Shown here in pieces: positions 27,901 to 35,439 of a DNA stretch of 64,000 nt. Source of the stretch: Cyanobacterium sp. HL-69 (GTDB lineage: Bacteria; Cyanobacteriota; Cyanobacteriia; Cyanobacteriales; Cyanobacteriaceae); assembly GCA_002813895.1 (NCBI GenBank), contig CP024912.1, positions 1,550,001 through 1,614,000 of the forward strand, written 5' to 3'. The position numbers and the translations under genes are program-made. Numbering within the stretch: position 1 is the stretch's first letter; each line of letters begins with the position of its first letter. The notes beneath the pieces were generated by a model. The model was not told the DNA's origin. It saw nothing but the letters and a program-made list of their open reading frames with translations, and ran no database searches.

Positions 27901-28161
27901 TTGCAGGAAAAAATAGCTGAGTTTCCTAGCAATGCTAACTATAGTATCCAAAGATTTAAAGGTTTAGGGGAAATGATGCCCCAACAGTTGTGGGATACCA
28001 CCATGAATCCTGAAACCCGCATGATGAAAAGGGTTGAAATTGAAGATGCCGCAGAAGCCGATCGCATCTTTACCGTGTTAATGGGTGATAGAGTAGCCCC
28101 CCGACGGGAATTTATTGAAACCCACGGGCCACGACTAAATCTAACAGAACTAGACGTATAA
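24919..28161 (+). CDS. gyrB: DNA gyrase subunit B containing an intein
   Basis: The ATPase subunit of gyrase, which negatively supercoils DNA. The host part is 645 residues: ATPase motifs VRKRPGMYIGTTG, EVVDNSIDEALAG, DGRGIPTDVH, then GGLHGVGISVVNALSEW; the TOPRIM motif FLVEGDSAGG is interrupted by an intein at residue 439, and the rest continues SAKQGRDRRFQAILPLKGKI and IVIMTDADVDGAHIRTLLL. After removal of residues 439-873 the sequence is a normal GyrB. The ATG at 24919 is preceded by AAGGGGA. A 20-base palindromic hairpin follows the stop. Confidence 0.97.
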   Translation: MAIEKQTSNYGAEQIQVLEGLEPVRKRPGMYIGTTGPRGLHHLVYEVVDNSIDEALAGHCSHIEVDINEDGSVSVIDDGRGIPTDVHPSTNRSALETVMTVLHAGGKFGGGGYKVSGGLHGVGISVVNALSEWVEVKVWRNGSLHQQRYERGIPITELVAQPDAEHSTGTSISFMPDALIFSETTEFNYAILSNRLRELAYLNAGVKITFGDRRLESLKEETYCYEGGIKEYVTYMTREKDVLHQDIIYVEGEKNGVQVEVAFQWCIDAYSDTILGFANNIRTVDGGTHLEGLKTVLTRTLNNVARKRNKIKENEPNLAGENVREGLTAVISVKVPDPEFEGQTKTKLGNSEVRGIVDSLVGEVLNEYLEFNPHVADSIIEKAVQAFKAAEAARRARELVRRKSVLESSPLPGKLADCSTRDPSESEIFLVEGDSAGGCFSGDTEIALVDGRNISFKQLVQEQKEGKKHFCYTIRKDGTIGVESIIHPRITKRNTQVIKVTLDNGEQIVCTPDHRFMLRDGSYKQAQNLTPEDSLMPLYRKISSTQDKAITIDGYEMVWNPRSDSWLFTHLVADWHNRWQGVYKKEDGQHCHHIDFNKRNNNPTNLVRLSADEHLALHRSHLEYTLHRSDVKEKCRQLRQKDEFRQMMSARMKQEDTREILSTNAKALWEDTEYKIYMAEKWLDFYNSNPEYRQQNAQQLYEAQQKYWSDENNRQIQSEKVKDFFKNNPSARQELSDLAKKQWEDQDLLDWRREETKKQWTPEFREKRRQALAKTYYNKTICALKQIEIDCGYVDIEAYNQYRLQTKDKTLLKLETFGERYFHGNQEQVLEAVANYNHRVVKIEPLTELIDVYDIEVPHTHNFALASGVFVHNSAKQGRDRRFQAILPLKGKILNIEKTDDAKIYKNNEIQSLITALGLGIKGDEFDPSQLRYHHIVIMTDADVDGAHIRTLLLTFLYRYQRELVEQGYIYIACPPLYKLERGKNHYYCYSERELQEKIAEFPSNANYSIQRFKGLGEMMPQQLWDTTMNPETRMMKRVEIEDAAEADRIFTVLMGDRVAPRREFIETHGPRLNLTELDV
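26233..27537 (+). other. Intein in GyrB, HNH-endonuclease type
   Basis: A 435-residue in-frame insertion at the classic GyrB site between GDSAGG and SAKQG. It starts with Cys (CFSGDTEIALVDG, block A), has the block B motif CTPDHRFMLRDG, and ends in block F/G VYDIEVPHTHNFALASG and FVHN, followed by Ser, so all splicing residues (Cys1, block B His, terminal His-Asn, Ser+1) are present. In the middle is an HNH nuclease motif (HCHHIDFNKRNNNPTNLVRL) and a helix-rich repeated region (KALWEDTEYKIY, KKQWEDQDLL), not a LAGLIDADG domain. The element should both splice and home. Confidence 0.96.
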
Positions 28162-28169
28162 TCAGATGG

Positions 28170-28189
28170 TGGGGTTATTCGTAACCCCA
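28170..28189 (+). terminator. Hairpin after gyrB (TTCG loop)
   Basis: A perfect 8-bp stem (TGGGGTTA/TAACCCCA) closed by a TTCG tetraloop lies 8 bp after the gyrB stop. It is followed by TAAAAAAAG, with no T-tract on the gene strand, so it may stabilise the 3' end rather than terminate in the usual way. Confidence 0.5.
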
Positions 28190-28299
28190 TAAAAAAAGTG
28201 AATATTGACACTGACTATAATTTGTAAGAGATAAAGACTTAAATATTATTTATATAGTTATTTAAGTGAGTTTTGAGACAGTTTCACCAGCTAAAATCC

Positions 28300-28482
28300 C
28301 TATTCTATAAATCTTTTATAATCTGGTAGTGTTTCATCTTCATAAGGAATATCAAAATATTCAGCCATTTCCTTGGGGAAAATTATATTCACTTCGACCG
28401 GTTCATCACCAGGAAAATATGATTTTTCGTGCAGAGTTTTATTACGTTTTTTAATGTATATATTTGATATATTAAAAGCCAT
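28300..28482 (-). CDS. Small hypothetical protein (60 aa)
   Basis: A 60-residue acidic/basic mixed protein, MAFNISNIYIKKRNKTL at the start, then FPGDEPVEVNIIFPKEMAEYF and ending LPDYKRFIE. No family is recognised and no membrane span or signal is present. The ATG at 28482 lies 30 bp from an inverted repeat (AGGTGA with TCACCT, 28515-28533) that could be regulatory. It sits alone between gyrB and moeB, reading against gyrB. The coding pattern is plausible but the protein is unproven. No partner gene is visible that would make it half of a toxin-antitoxin pair. Confidence 0.5.
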   Translation of the reverse strand: MAFNISNIYIKKRNKTLHEKSYFPGDEPVEVNIIFPKEMAEYFDIPYEDETLPDYKRFIE

Positions 28483-28604
28483 TTTTGCTTTGAGTGATAC
28501 AATTCCACTTGAGGTGATTGATATTCACCTTATTTTATTTTTATACCTTTAGCCTACAAATATTTTTATCTAACAGCTTAATTATCGATGGCTTACCGAT
28601 AAAA

Positions 28605-28628
28605 CCTAACACCTAGAACCTAACACCT
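28605..28628. repeat. Short heptamer tandem repeat, unit CCTAACA/CCTAGAA
   Basis: Three consecutive seven-base units (CCTAACA, CCTAGAA, CCTAACA) followed by a partial fourth lie just after the moeB stop. It belongs to the same class of short tandem heptamers as the runs at 3244, 47018 and 60331. Confidence 0.65.
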
Positions 28629-28630
28629 AA

Positions 28631-29809
28631 TTAATATTGAGGTACAGAAGAATCAACTTCTTCACTCCAAGCGGCAATACCGCCTTTCACATTAATTCCC
28701 TCAATTCCTGCTTCTTTAAGGATATTAAGAGCTTTGGCAGAGCGTCCACCCAATTTACAATGGGCAATCAGGCGTTTATCTCCTACCAACTCCTTAACTT
28801 TTGCTACTCCATCACCATCTTCAATATCAGGTAAAGGAATCAAAGTAGCATTAGGAATTTTAGCGATTTGATACTCGTTAGGATTACGCACATCAATTAA
28901 TACATAATCGTCGGCATCACTATCCAATAACTCTTTTAACTGGGTTACGGTCATCTCCTCCAATGCCCCCTCGCTTTCACTGGCTTGGGCTGCTGCTTGG
29001 GGAATACCGCAAAATTGTTCATAGTCAATGAGTTTTTCAATGACGGGGCGCACAGGATTAGGACGTAGTTTCAATTCCCTAAACTTCATGCCCATGGCAT
29101 CATAGAGTAATAATCTACCGCTGAGGGTTTTGGCAGGATCAACCCTTAAAATAATTTTAATGGCTTCAGTGGCTTGGATTGTACCGATAATACCACATAA
29201 AACCCCTAAAACTCCTCCTTCGGCGCAGGAAGGAACCATGCCTGGTGGTGGTGGCTCAGGATATAAGTCACGGTAGTTGGGGCCGCCCTCATAGTTAAAT
29301 ACGGTGGCTTGTCCTTCAAAGCGGAAAATAGAGCCGTAAACGTTGGGTTTATTTAACAATACACAGGCATCGTTAGTGAGGTAACGGGTGGGAAAATTAT
29401 CTGTACCGTCAATGATTACGTCGTAGGGTTCAAGAATTTTAAGGGCATTTTCTGAGCTAAGGCGGGTTTCATATAAGTCAACCTGACAGGTGGGGTTAAT
29501 TTCTAAAATACGATTTTTTGCGGATTCAATTTTAGGTTTACCTACCCATGAAGTACCGTGAATTACTTGTCTTTGCAGGTTGGAATGATCGACTACGTCA
29601 AAATCTACTATACCAATCCGCCCAATACCAGAAGCGGCTAAATATAATAAAAGAGGTGAACCTAATCCCCCCGTGCCTATACAGAGTACACTCGCTGCTT
29701 TGAGACGTTTTTGCCCTTCCAATCCGACTTCGGGCAAAATGATGTGTCGTGCGTAGCGTTCGTACTCATCTTTATTCAGTTCTATAGAGTCTAAATTAGG
29801 ATTGAGCAT
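28631..29809 (-). CDS. moeB: Molybdopterin-synthase adenylyltransferase-like protein with rhodanese domain
   Basis: A 392-residue fusion of a ThiF/MoeB-type adenylyltransferase and a C-terminal rhodanese domain (MoeZ/MOCS3 layout). It activates the C-terminus of a MoaD- or ThiS-like sulfur carrier. The ATP loop is CIGTGGLGSPLLLYLAASG, with the IVDFDVVDHSNLQRQ helix. The rhodanese active-site loop is AHCKLGGRSAKAL with an intact Cys. The usual zinc-binding CxxC before DYEQFCG is replaced: it reads RPNPVRPVIEKLIDYEQFCG, so the tetra-Cys zinc site is incomplete. It may serve molybdopterin, thiamine or tRNA thiolation. Confidence 0.88.
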   Translation of the reverse strand: MLNPNLDSIELNKDEYERYARHIILPEVGLEGQKRLKAASVLCIGTGGLGSPLLLYLAASGIGRIGIVDFDVVDHSNLQRQVIHGTSWVGKPKIESAKNRILEINPTCQVDLYETRLSSENALKILEPYDVIIDGTDNFPTRYLTNDACVLLNKPNVYGSIFRFEGQATVFNYEGGPNYRDLYPEPPPPGMVPSCAEGGVLGVLCGIIGTIQATEAIKIILRVDPAKTLSGRLLLYDAMGMKFRELKLRPNPVRPVIEKLIDYEQFCGIPQAAAQASESEGALEEMTVTQLKELLDSDADDYVLIDVRNPNEYQIAKIPNATLIPLPDIEDGDGVAKVKELVGDKRLIAHCKLGGRSAKALNILKEAGIEGINVKGGIAAWSEEVDSSVPQY

Positions 29810-29975
29810 TTTTAAATTTAATGTTAGCAGAAATTTTTTCTGTAAGTGATTATTTTAACAAATTTCCAGCTAGGGGGGTGATTGATAATGGACAATGAAC
29901 AATGAACAATTAATTTAAACTTTAGATAATCTTTGTTGATTAGAATCAGGTTAATGACACAATTACTTTTAGTTG

Positions 29976-31133
29976 ATGAGTTCTACATCTAAGAAGAAAA
30001 GCACAGATTTGAAGGAGTTGGCAATAGTTTTTTTTCGTTTAGGGGCGATCGCCTTCGGGGGCCCTGCGGCACATATTGCCATGATGGATGAGGAAATTGT
30101 TCAGAAAAGAAAATGGATTACTAGGGAAAGATTATTAGATTTATTAGGGGTTACTAATTTAATCCCCGGCCCTAATTCCACGGAGTTGGCCATTAATATT
30201 GGTTTTGATAGGGGCGGTTGGAAAGGTTTGATTGTGGCGGGCTCGGCTTTTATTTTACCTGCCATGGTCATTGTCTGGATTTTGGCTTATATTTATGTGC
30301 AGTATCAAGCCCTTCCCCAAGCTCAATGGTTGTTGTATGGTATCAAACCCGTAATTGTGGCGATTATTCTTCAGGCACTCTGGAAGTTAGGCAAGAAAGC
30401 CGTTAAAGATAATGTGACTAAGGTGGCGGGAATTTTGGCGGTGGTTGCCTTTTTTTTTAATATCAACGAAATTCTGATTTTATTAATTGTGGGCTTGGGG
30501 GTAATGGTTTATAAGGAAAGACATCGTTTTAATGTTCGTAATGCTTGGGTAGCACCAATGACGGTTTCCCCTTTCCTCGCCCAAACCAATGTTAGTGAAA
30601 GTGTTACTTCTCCTTCTGGATGGGGGGTGTTTTTATTTTTCCTCAAGGTAGGTTTTTTTTTATATGGTAGTGGTTATGTGTTATTGGCTTTTTTACAAAA
30701 TCAATTGGTAGAACAAAATCAGTGGCTTACCTCTGAGCAGTTGATAGATGCCATCGCCATTGGGCAATTTACCCCAGGCCCTATTTTAACTACAGCAACT
30801 TTTATCGGTTATCTTTTGGCAGGGAATATGGGCGCTGTAGCCGCCACTGTGGGCATTTTCTTACCTAGTTTTCTGGTTGTTTTAATTATTAATCCTTGGG
30901 TTGAAAAGTTGAGAAATTCGCCCCTCACTGCTTCTCTCCTTGATGGGGTAAATGTGGCTTCTTTGGGATTGATGGCAGGGGTAACTTATATTTTGGGTAC
31001 AGAGGCGATCGTTGACTGGATTACTGTTACCATGGCAATAACTGCGACTTTCTTAGTGTTTCGCTATAAATTGAATTCCCTGTGGTTAATTTTGGCAGGG
31101 GCGTTAATAGGATTAGTGGTTAATTTACTCTGA
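29976..31133 (+). CDS. chrA: Chromate transporter family protein
   Basis: A 385-residue polytopic membrane protein made of two similar halves, the full-length CHR family type. Family signatures are FFRLGAIAFGGPAAHIAMM near the start, LGVTNLIPGPNSTELAI in the first half and the corresponding AIGQFTPGPILTTATFIGY in the second. Chromate or sulfate/chromate antiport is the family role; it could equally serve another oxyanion. The ATG at 29976 is used; a TTG codon precedes it directly. No regulator or partner is next to it; the ABC-2 permease follows 59 bp later on the same strand. Confidence 0.88.
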   Translation: MSSTSKKKSTDLKELAIVFFRLGAIAFGGPAAHIAMMDEEIVQKRKWITRERLLDLLGVTNLIPGPNSTELAINIGFDRGGWKGLIVAGSAFILPAMVIVWILAYIYVQYQALPQAQWLLYGIKPVIVAIILQALWKLGKKAVKDNVTKVAGILAVVAFFFNINEILILLIVGLGVMVYKERHRFNVRNAWVAPMTVSPFLAQTNVSESVTSPSGWGVFLFFLKVGFFLYGSGYVLLAFLQNQLVEQNQWLTSEQLIDAIAIGQFTPGPILTTATFIGYLLAGNMGAVAATVGIFLPSFLVVLIINPWVEKLRNSPLTASLLDGVNVASLGLMAGVTYILGTEAIVDWITVTMAITATFLVFRYKLNSLWLILAGALIGLVVNLL

Positions 31134-31192
31134 GGGTTGGTTGGGCGAGGTAAAATGAGGTTAGAGAAATTATAGTAATTGTTAACAATAAA

Positions 31193-32080
31193 ATGACTCA
31201 GACTATAGATAATCAAAAATATCGGGCAATTTTAGCTCCTAATGCCGAAAATATCACTTTTGAGAGTAATGGCTTAAATGATTTTTTGCAGGAAACTTTT
31301 GCCCTGACTAAGCGTCTTTTCATTCAGTTACAACGCCGCCCTTCTACCCTCGTGGCGGGGGTTATTCAACCTTTTATGTGGTTAATTTTATTTGGTGCTT
31401 TGTTTTATAATGCCCCCCAAAGTTTATTTGGTGATGATTTTAGTTATGGGCAGTTTTTAGCTCCCGGAATTATTGTTTTTACGGCTTTTTCTGGGGCTTT
31501 GAATGCTGGTTTGCCTATTATGTTTGATCGAGAATTTGGCTTTTTAAATCGACTATTAGTCGCCCCCCTAGCCTCTCGATTTTCCATTGTGGCTGCTTCG
31601 ACTATCTATATTATTAGTCTTAGTTTGATTCAGACTGCTGTAATTATTACCGCCAGTGCTTTTATTGGGGCTGGTTTACCTAGCGCTACGGGTTTAAGTG
31701 CGATCGCCCTTATCACCTTTTTGATTGTCCTAGGAGTGACAGGATTAAGTCTAGGACTAGCTTTCGCCCTACCCGGACACATCGAACTACTCGCCGTAAT
31801 ATTTGTAATTAATTTACCCCTATTATTTGCAAGTACAGCCCTCGCCCCCATGGCATTCATGGCAAACTGGTTACAAATCATCGCCAGTCTCAACCCCCTA
31901 ACCTATGCTATCGAACCCATCCGCTATATTTATCAACATGGTGATTGGAATTTGGCTAGTATCGTAATCAGCACCCCTTGGACAGAAATTAACTTCGGCG
32001 TTGTACTACTTCTACTATGTGGCTTTGATGCGCTTATTCTTTTGGCAATCAAACCTCTTTTAAGTCGTCGTTTCGCTTAA
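31193..32080 (+). CDS. ABC-2 type transporter permease
   Basis: A 295-residue membrane protein with six likely spans and the ABC-2 signature region (GFLNRLLVAPLASRFSIVAAS, then the glycine/proline-rich LGVTGLSLGLAFALPGHIE and ASLNPLTYAIEPIRYIY). Such permeases export lipids, polysaccharides or drugs with a separate ATPase. No ATPase gene is adjacent, so its partner must be elsewhere. It follows chrA by 59 bp in the same direction and may be co-transcribed. Confidence 0.85.
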   Translation: MTQTIDNQKYRAILAPNAENITFESNGLNDFLQETFALTKRLFIQLQRRPSTLVAGVIQPFMWLILFGALFYNAPQSLFGDDFSYGQFLAPGIIVFTAFSGALNAGLPIMFDREFGFLNRLLVAPLASRFSIVAASTIYIISLSLIQTAVIITASAFIGAGLPSATGLSAIALITFLIVLGVTGLSLGLAFALPGHIELLAVIFVINLPLLFASTALAPMAFMANWLQIIASLNPLTYAIEPIRYIYQHGDWNLASIVISTPWTEINFGVVLLLLCGFDALILLAIKPLLSRRFA

Positions 32081-32114
32081 CTTTAAACCTAAATAAAATC
32101 AGGAATAATTAATC

Positions 32115-32450
32115 ATGAAAAACAAACTTGTATATACATCCCTTCTCAGTGCTGCTTTAGTAATGGGTTACGGCAATCTAGCCTCCGCCCAAAATGCTAA
32201 CTCCAATCAAAATGACATCTTCCAATCCAACGAACAAAACTCTCTTTATGGCGACAGCATCAACCCCATGCAGTTGATACACAATGCTAACATGATGAAT
32301 CGCATGAATGGAGCCGCTTCCCCTGAAGCCACCAATCGAAACATTCAAAATGCGGCTCAAAGTTTTAGGGAAAGACAACTACAAAGAATGAGAGAAATGG
32401 AATTACAGAATAATAACTCAGAAGAAATAGAACTAGAAAACGAACTTTAA
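32115..32450 (+). CDS. Small exported protein of unknown function
   Basis: A 111-residue protein with a clear signal peptide: basic start, hydrophobic SLLSAALVMGYGNLASA and a cleavage-like SAQ. The mature part is rich in Asn, Gln and Met (NANSNQNDIFQSNEQNS, NANMMNRMNG), then a charged helix (FRERQLQRMREMELQ) and an acidic end. No family is recognised. It begins 34 bp after the ABC-2 permease stop on the same strand, and a strong terminator follows, so it is probably the last gene of that unit. Confidence 0.7.
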   Translation: MKNKLVYTSLLSAALVMGYGNLASAQNANSNQNDIFQSNEQNSLYGDSINPMQLIHNANMMNRMNGAASPEATNRNIQNAAQSFRERQLQRMREMELQNNNSEEIELENEL

Positions 32451-32482
32451 AAAAATACCCCTCTTTATAGGAGGGGTTTAAA
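32451..32482 (+). terminator. Rho-independent terminator
   Basis: A 6-bp GC stem CCCCTC/GAGGGG with a 7-base loop follows the exported-protein gene directly (A-run before, TTTAAAAA after). The T-run is short, so it may act in both directions. Confidence 0.75.
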
Positions 32483-32576
32483 AATAATATTATTGAAACA
32501 ATTAACAGGTGCTGGAAAAGGCAATTAAATAATCTGGTTTTGGATTTCGATTATTTCAACCCAACACCCTAAAATT

Positions 32577-33662
32577 TTAATAATGATTAACCGTTGAATT
32601 GTTAGTTTTCGCAAAAATCATTCTTCCTGCAGAAGTTTGAAGGGCAGAGGTAACAGTAACCCTTAACTCTTCCCCGACATGATTATTAGCATCCTCCACC
32701 ACTACCATGGTACCATCATCCAAGTAACCAATTCCCTGACTAGGTTCTTTACCATTTTTCAAGATTTTCAAATCGATGTAATCTCCAGGGAGATAAATGG
32801 GGCGAATAGCTTGGGCTAAATCATTAATATTGAGGATGAGAATTTTTTGTAAACTAGCCACCTTACTCAAGTTAAAATCATTGGTGATGAGGGTAGCATT
32901 AATATCATGGGCAAGGTGCAATAATTTGGCATCCACTGTGGCTACATCTTCGTACTCTTCGGGATGAATAACGATAATATCGGGGTATCTTTCCTGCATT
33001 TGATTAAGAATATCTAAACCCCTGCGCCCCCTAACCCTTTTTTGGTCATTGGTAGCATCAGCTAATTGTTGCAATTCTTGTAAGATAAACTGGGGTACTA
33101 AAATTTGTCCTTCAATAAATCCTGTATCCAATAATTGTTGAATACGTCCATCAATAATACAGCTAGTGTCAAGAATTTTGGTAGCAACGGGTTTTAGGGT
33201 ACCTTCCGCCACTAACATTGATTCAATACTATTGGGGTTAATTAACCTTAAAAAAGTTCTTCCGTGGGTATCAGCGAGGGATACTCCTAATACAGCAAAA
33301 GTAACACTACCCAAAATTGCCAACATGGGTTTAAGGAAACTAAACTCGCTAGGAATTGGCAGGAGGAATATGGGGGCTAACATTAAGTTTGCCAACAATA
33401 AACCTAGTACCAAACCGATCGCCCTTGTTATAATAACTTCAATAGGGGTTTTCCTGATTCTTTGTTCTAAACGGCGATAAGTAGTTTGAGCAACTAAACC
33501 CATAGCCAAGCCAATAATAGAAGAAAAACCAGCGGCTAACCATCGCAGGGCTTGAATATTGGAGACTTGCCCTTGAATGTCACCGGGTAAAACTTGGACT
33601 ATATCAAAGCCTACTCCCGCAAATGCAAGAACGAATATAGAAATAATAATAGCGTCAATCAT
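32577..33662 (-). CDS. PIN/TRAM domain membrane protein
   Basis: A 361-residue protein. The first about 130 residues contain four membrane spans (AIIISIFVLAFAGVGFDIV, SSIIGLAMGLVAQ, IGLVLGLLLANLMLAPIF, LAILGSVTFAVLGVSL). A PIN nuclease domain follows (ILDTSCIIDGRIQQLLDTG, LQQLADATNDQKRVRGRRGL, LITNDFNLSKVASL) with its acidic residues intact, then a TRAM RNA-binding domain (LPGDYIDLKILKNGKEPSQG). The same layout is seen in Bacillus YacL. RNA cleavage at the membrane is a likely but untested function. It is alone on its strand. Confidence 0.9.
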   Translation of the reverse strand: MIDAIIISIFVLAFAGVGFDIVQVLPGDIQGQVSNIQALRWLAAGFSSIIGLAMGLVAQTTYRRLEQRIRKTPIEVIITRAIGLVLGLLLANLMLAPIFLLPIPSEFSFLKPMLAILGSVTFAVLGVSLADTHGRTFLRLINPNSIESMLVAEGTLKPVATKILDTSCIIDGRIQQLLDTGFIEGQILVPQFILQELQQLADATNDQKRVRGRRGLDILNQMQERYPDIIVIHPEEYEDVATVDAKLLHLAHDINATLITNDFNLSKVASLQKILILNINDLAQAIRPIYLPGDYIDLKILKNGKEPSQGIGYLDDGTMVVVEDANNHVGEELRVTVTSALQTSAGRMIFAKTNNSTVNHY

Positions 33663-33834
33663 AATAAATAAGTTGATCCTTGTTTGGATGCAGATAGTTA
33701 ATTATATCTTTCAATAACGAGTGCAATTAATAATCATGCTAACTCTTAATCTATTTTAACTTTTCAGAGCGGTTTCCGAAGTTCGGTTATCTTTGGGTAT
33801 TTGTAATAATGTAGAAAAACAGTAATGCTAATTT

Positions 33835-34572
33835 ATGAATAAATTAGATAAATATTATCAAATACTTAATATACAATCAGGGGCAAGTGTAGAGGAAGTC
33901 AAGAAGGCATACCGACAACTGGCGAAAAAATGGCATCCTGACAATTTTAATGATAGTCCTGAAAAAGCAGAATTAGCTGAAAAAAAATTTTTAGAAATTC
34001 ACGAGGCTTACGAAGTTTTAAAAAAATCAGGTAATTCTCCTAATTTTGACCAACAAAAAACAAAAAATCATGACAATAATTATGTTTTTGTCAGAAGGAA
34101 TTTGGATACGAAAGAGAAAAAAGCAGAGTTTTATTACGACTTGGGAGTAGAGGAAGCGAAAAATGAGCAATGGGAGGAAGCTATAAGATATTTTACCCAT
34201 GCTATTAAATTAAATGATAGGTTTGCTAATGCTTATTATTATCGAGGTGCTGTTTTGGATAAATTGGGTTTTGGGTTGAGGGCGCAGTCAGATTGGAATC
34301 AAGCTGAATTTTTTAAAAGTTCGCAAAATAACAAAGTTGAATTTAATAACTATAGCGATAATAAAAGAAAAAAAAGTAAGCAAAATATCGGAGTTAATAA
34401 ATCTTTTCAAAAAAAGGAAGATAATTTTATTAAATGGTTAGGAGTTATTTTTGGGCTTGTTTTGGTCGCTTTTGGACTTGCTATGATTAGGGATACTAGA
34501 AATACGGAAAATAATAACCAAAGTTTTTATTACTTTTTGAATGATTATAATATTTCTTTGCTATTTAAATAG
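33835..34572 (+). CDS. J-domain protein with TPR and C-terminal membrane span
   Basis: A 245-residue co-chaperone. Residues 1-65 form the J domain with the HPD motif in [12 protein letters not shown] linker leads to about one and a half tetratricopeptide repeats ([40 protein letters not shown]). A basic Lys/Asn-rich part precedes a membrane span ([18 protein letters not shown]) and a short tail. It should recruit DnaK to a membrane-linked client. Clients are unknown. Confidence 0.88.
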   Translation: MNKLDKYYQILNIQSGASVEEVKKAYRQLAKKWHPDNFNDSPEKAELAEKKFLEIHEAYEVLKKSGNSPNFDQQKTKNHDNNYVFVRRNLDTKEKKAEFYYDLGVEEAKNEQWEEAIRYFTHAIKLNDRFANAYYYRGAVLDKLGFGLRAQSDWNQAEFFKSSQNNKVEFNNYSDNKRKKSKQNIGVNKSFQKKEDNFIKWLGVIFGLVLVAFGLAMIRDTRNTENNNQSFYYFLNDYNISLLFK

Positions 34573-34677
34573 TTAAGGTGCGCTGAATAAATCACAAGTT
34601 GAGAATGTGAAATTGAAGGTGTAAACTTTAAGGATAGTTGGATTGTACTAAAAAAAGTTTTGATTGGGGATATTTAG

Positions 34678-35439
34678 ATGATGAAGGTTATTTTTCAGAA
34701 GTTGGTATTATTTACTTTCTTAATTGTATGTTTGACGGGTTGTGTTCGTTATGATGTGGGGGTTAATTTTTCTCAGGCAAATAGCGGCACTATAATTCAA
34801 CATATCAAATTAGGCGAACAATTAACCAGTTTTAGTGAATCGGAAGGTAATGCTTGGTTGAATGGTATTCAAAAACAGGCATTAAAGTTACATGGAAAGG
34901 TGAAAAGATTATCTCCAGAGGAGTTGGTGGTGACGATTCCTTTTGATAATGGGCAGGATTTAGTAAATAAATTTAATCAGTTTTTTATTTCTGAGGTTGA
35001 TTCAAAGGTTAATCGCAATTTGACGGAAAAACGGGAAGATAGTCTCTTGGATTTGGAGGCAAATATGGCTATTAAGCAAAGTAATTTAATTTTTGTTGAA
35101 AGAAATATTTTAAATTTTTCCGCAAATTTGACTCCTTTGGGAGTGGTTTCTAATCAGGGCCATATTATTATTTCTTCGGGGGATTTGATTAATTTACAGT
35201 TGAGTTTTAATTTTCCTTGGGGGGCAAAGTTGATTACTAATGATTTTCCTACTTGGGAAAGGGAAGAAAATAATCAATATAATATTAGTCTCAAGGCGGG
35301 GCAAGTTAATGATGTGACGGCTATTTTCTGGGTACCTAATTATATCGGTTTGGGGGCAGGGGCGATCGCCCTTTTCATTTTATTAGGGTTTATTCTCAAA
35401 TATCCTCAATCTCTCAAAACTATGAAAAAGGTTAGTTAG
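34678..35439 (+). CDS. DUF3153 lipoprotein
   Basis: A 253-residue protein with a lipoprotein signal (LFTFLIVCLTGC, lipobox LTGC near residue 22) and a C-terminal membrane span (GLGAGAIALFILLGFILKY), so both ends may be membrane-bound. The interior fits the cyanobacterial/plastid DUF3153 family (RYDVGVNFSQANSGTIIQHI, LSPEELVVTIPFDNG, LSFNFPWGAKL). The function is unknown. Its 3' end overlaps the convergent menE by 8 bases. Confidence 0.82.
   Translation: MMKVIFQKLVLFTFLIVCLTGCVRYDVGVNFSQANSGTIIQHIKLGEQLTSFSESEGNAWLNGIQKQALKLHGKVKRLSPEELVVTIPFDNGQDLVNKFNQFFISEVDSKVNRNLTEKREDSLLDLEANMAIKQSNLIFVERNILNFSANLTPLGVVSNQGHIIISSGDLINLQLSFNFPWGAKLITNDFPTWEREENNQYNISLKAGQVNDVTAIFWVPNYIGLGAGAIALFILLGFILKYPQSLKTMKKVS

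Noticed and set aside
28170-28189. Classical terminator for the small gene at 28300
   Set aside because: On that strand the T-run comes before the hairpin and not after it.
28300-28482. Antitoxin of a toxin-antitoxin pair
   Set aside because: No adjacent small toxin-like frame is present and no known antitoxin motif is seen.
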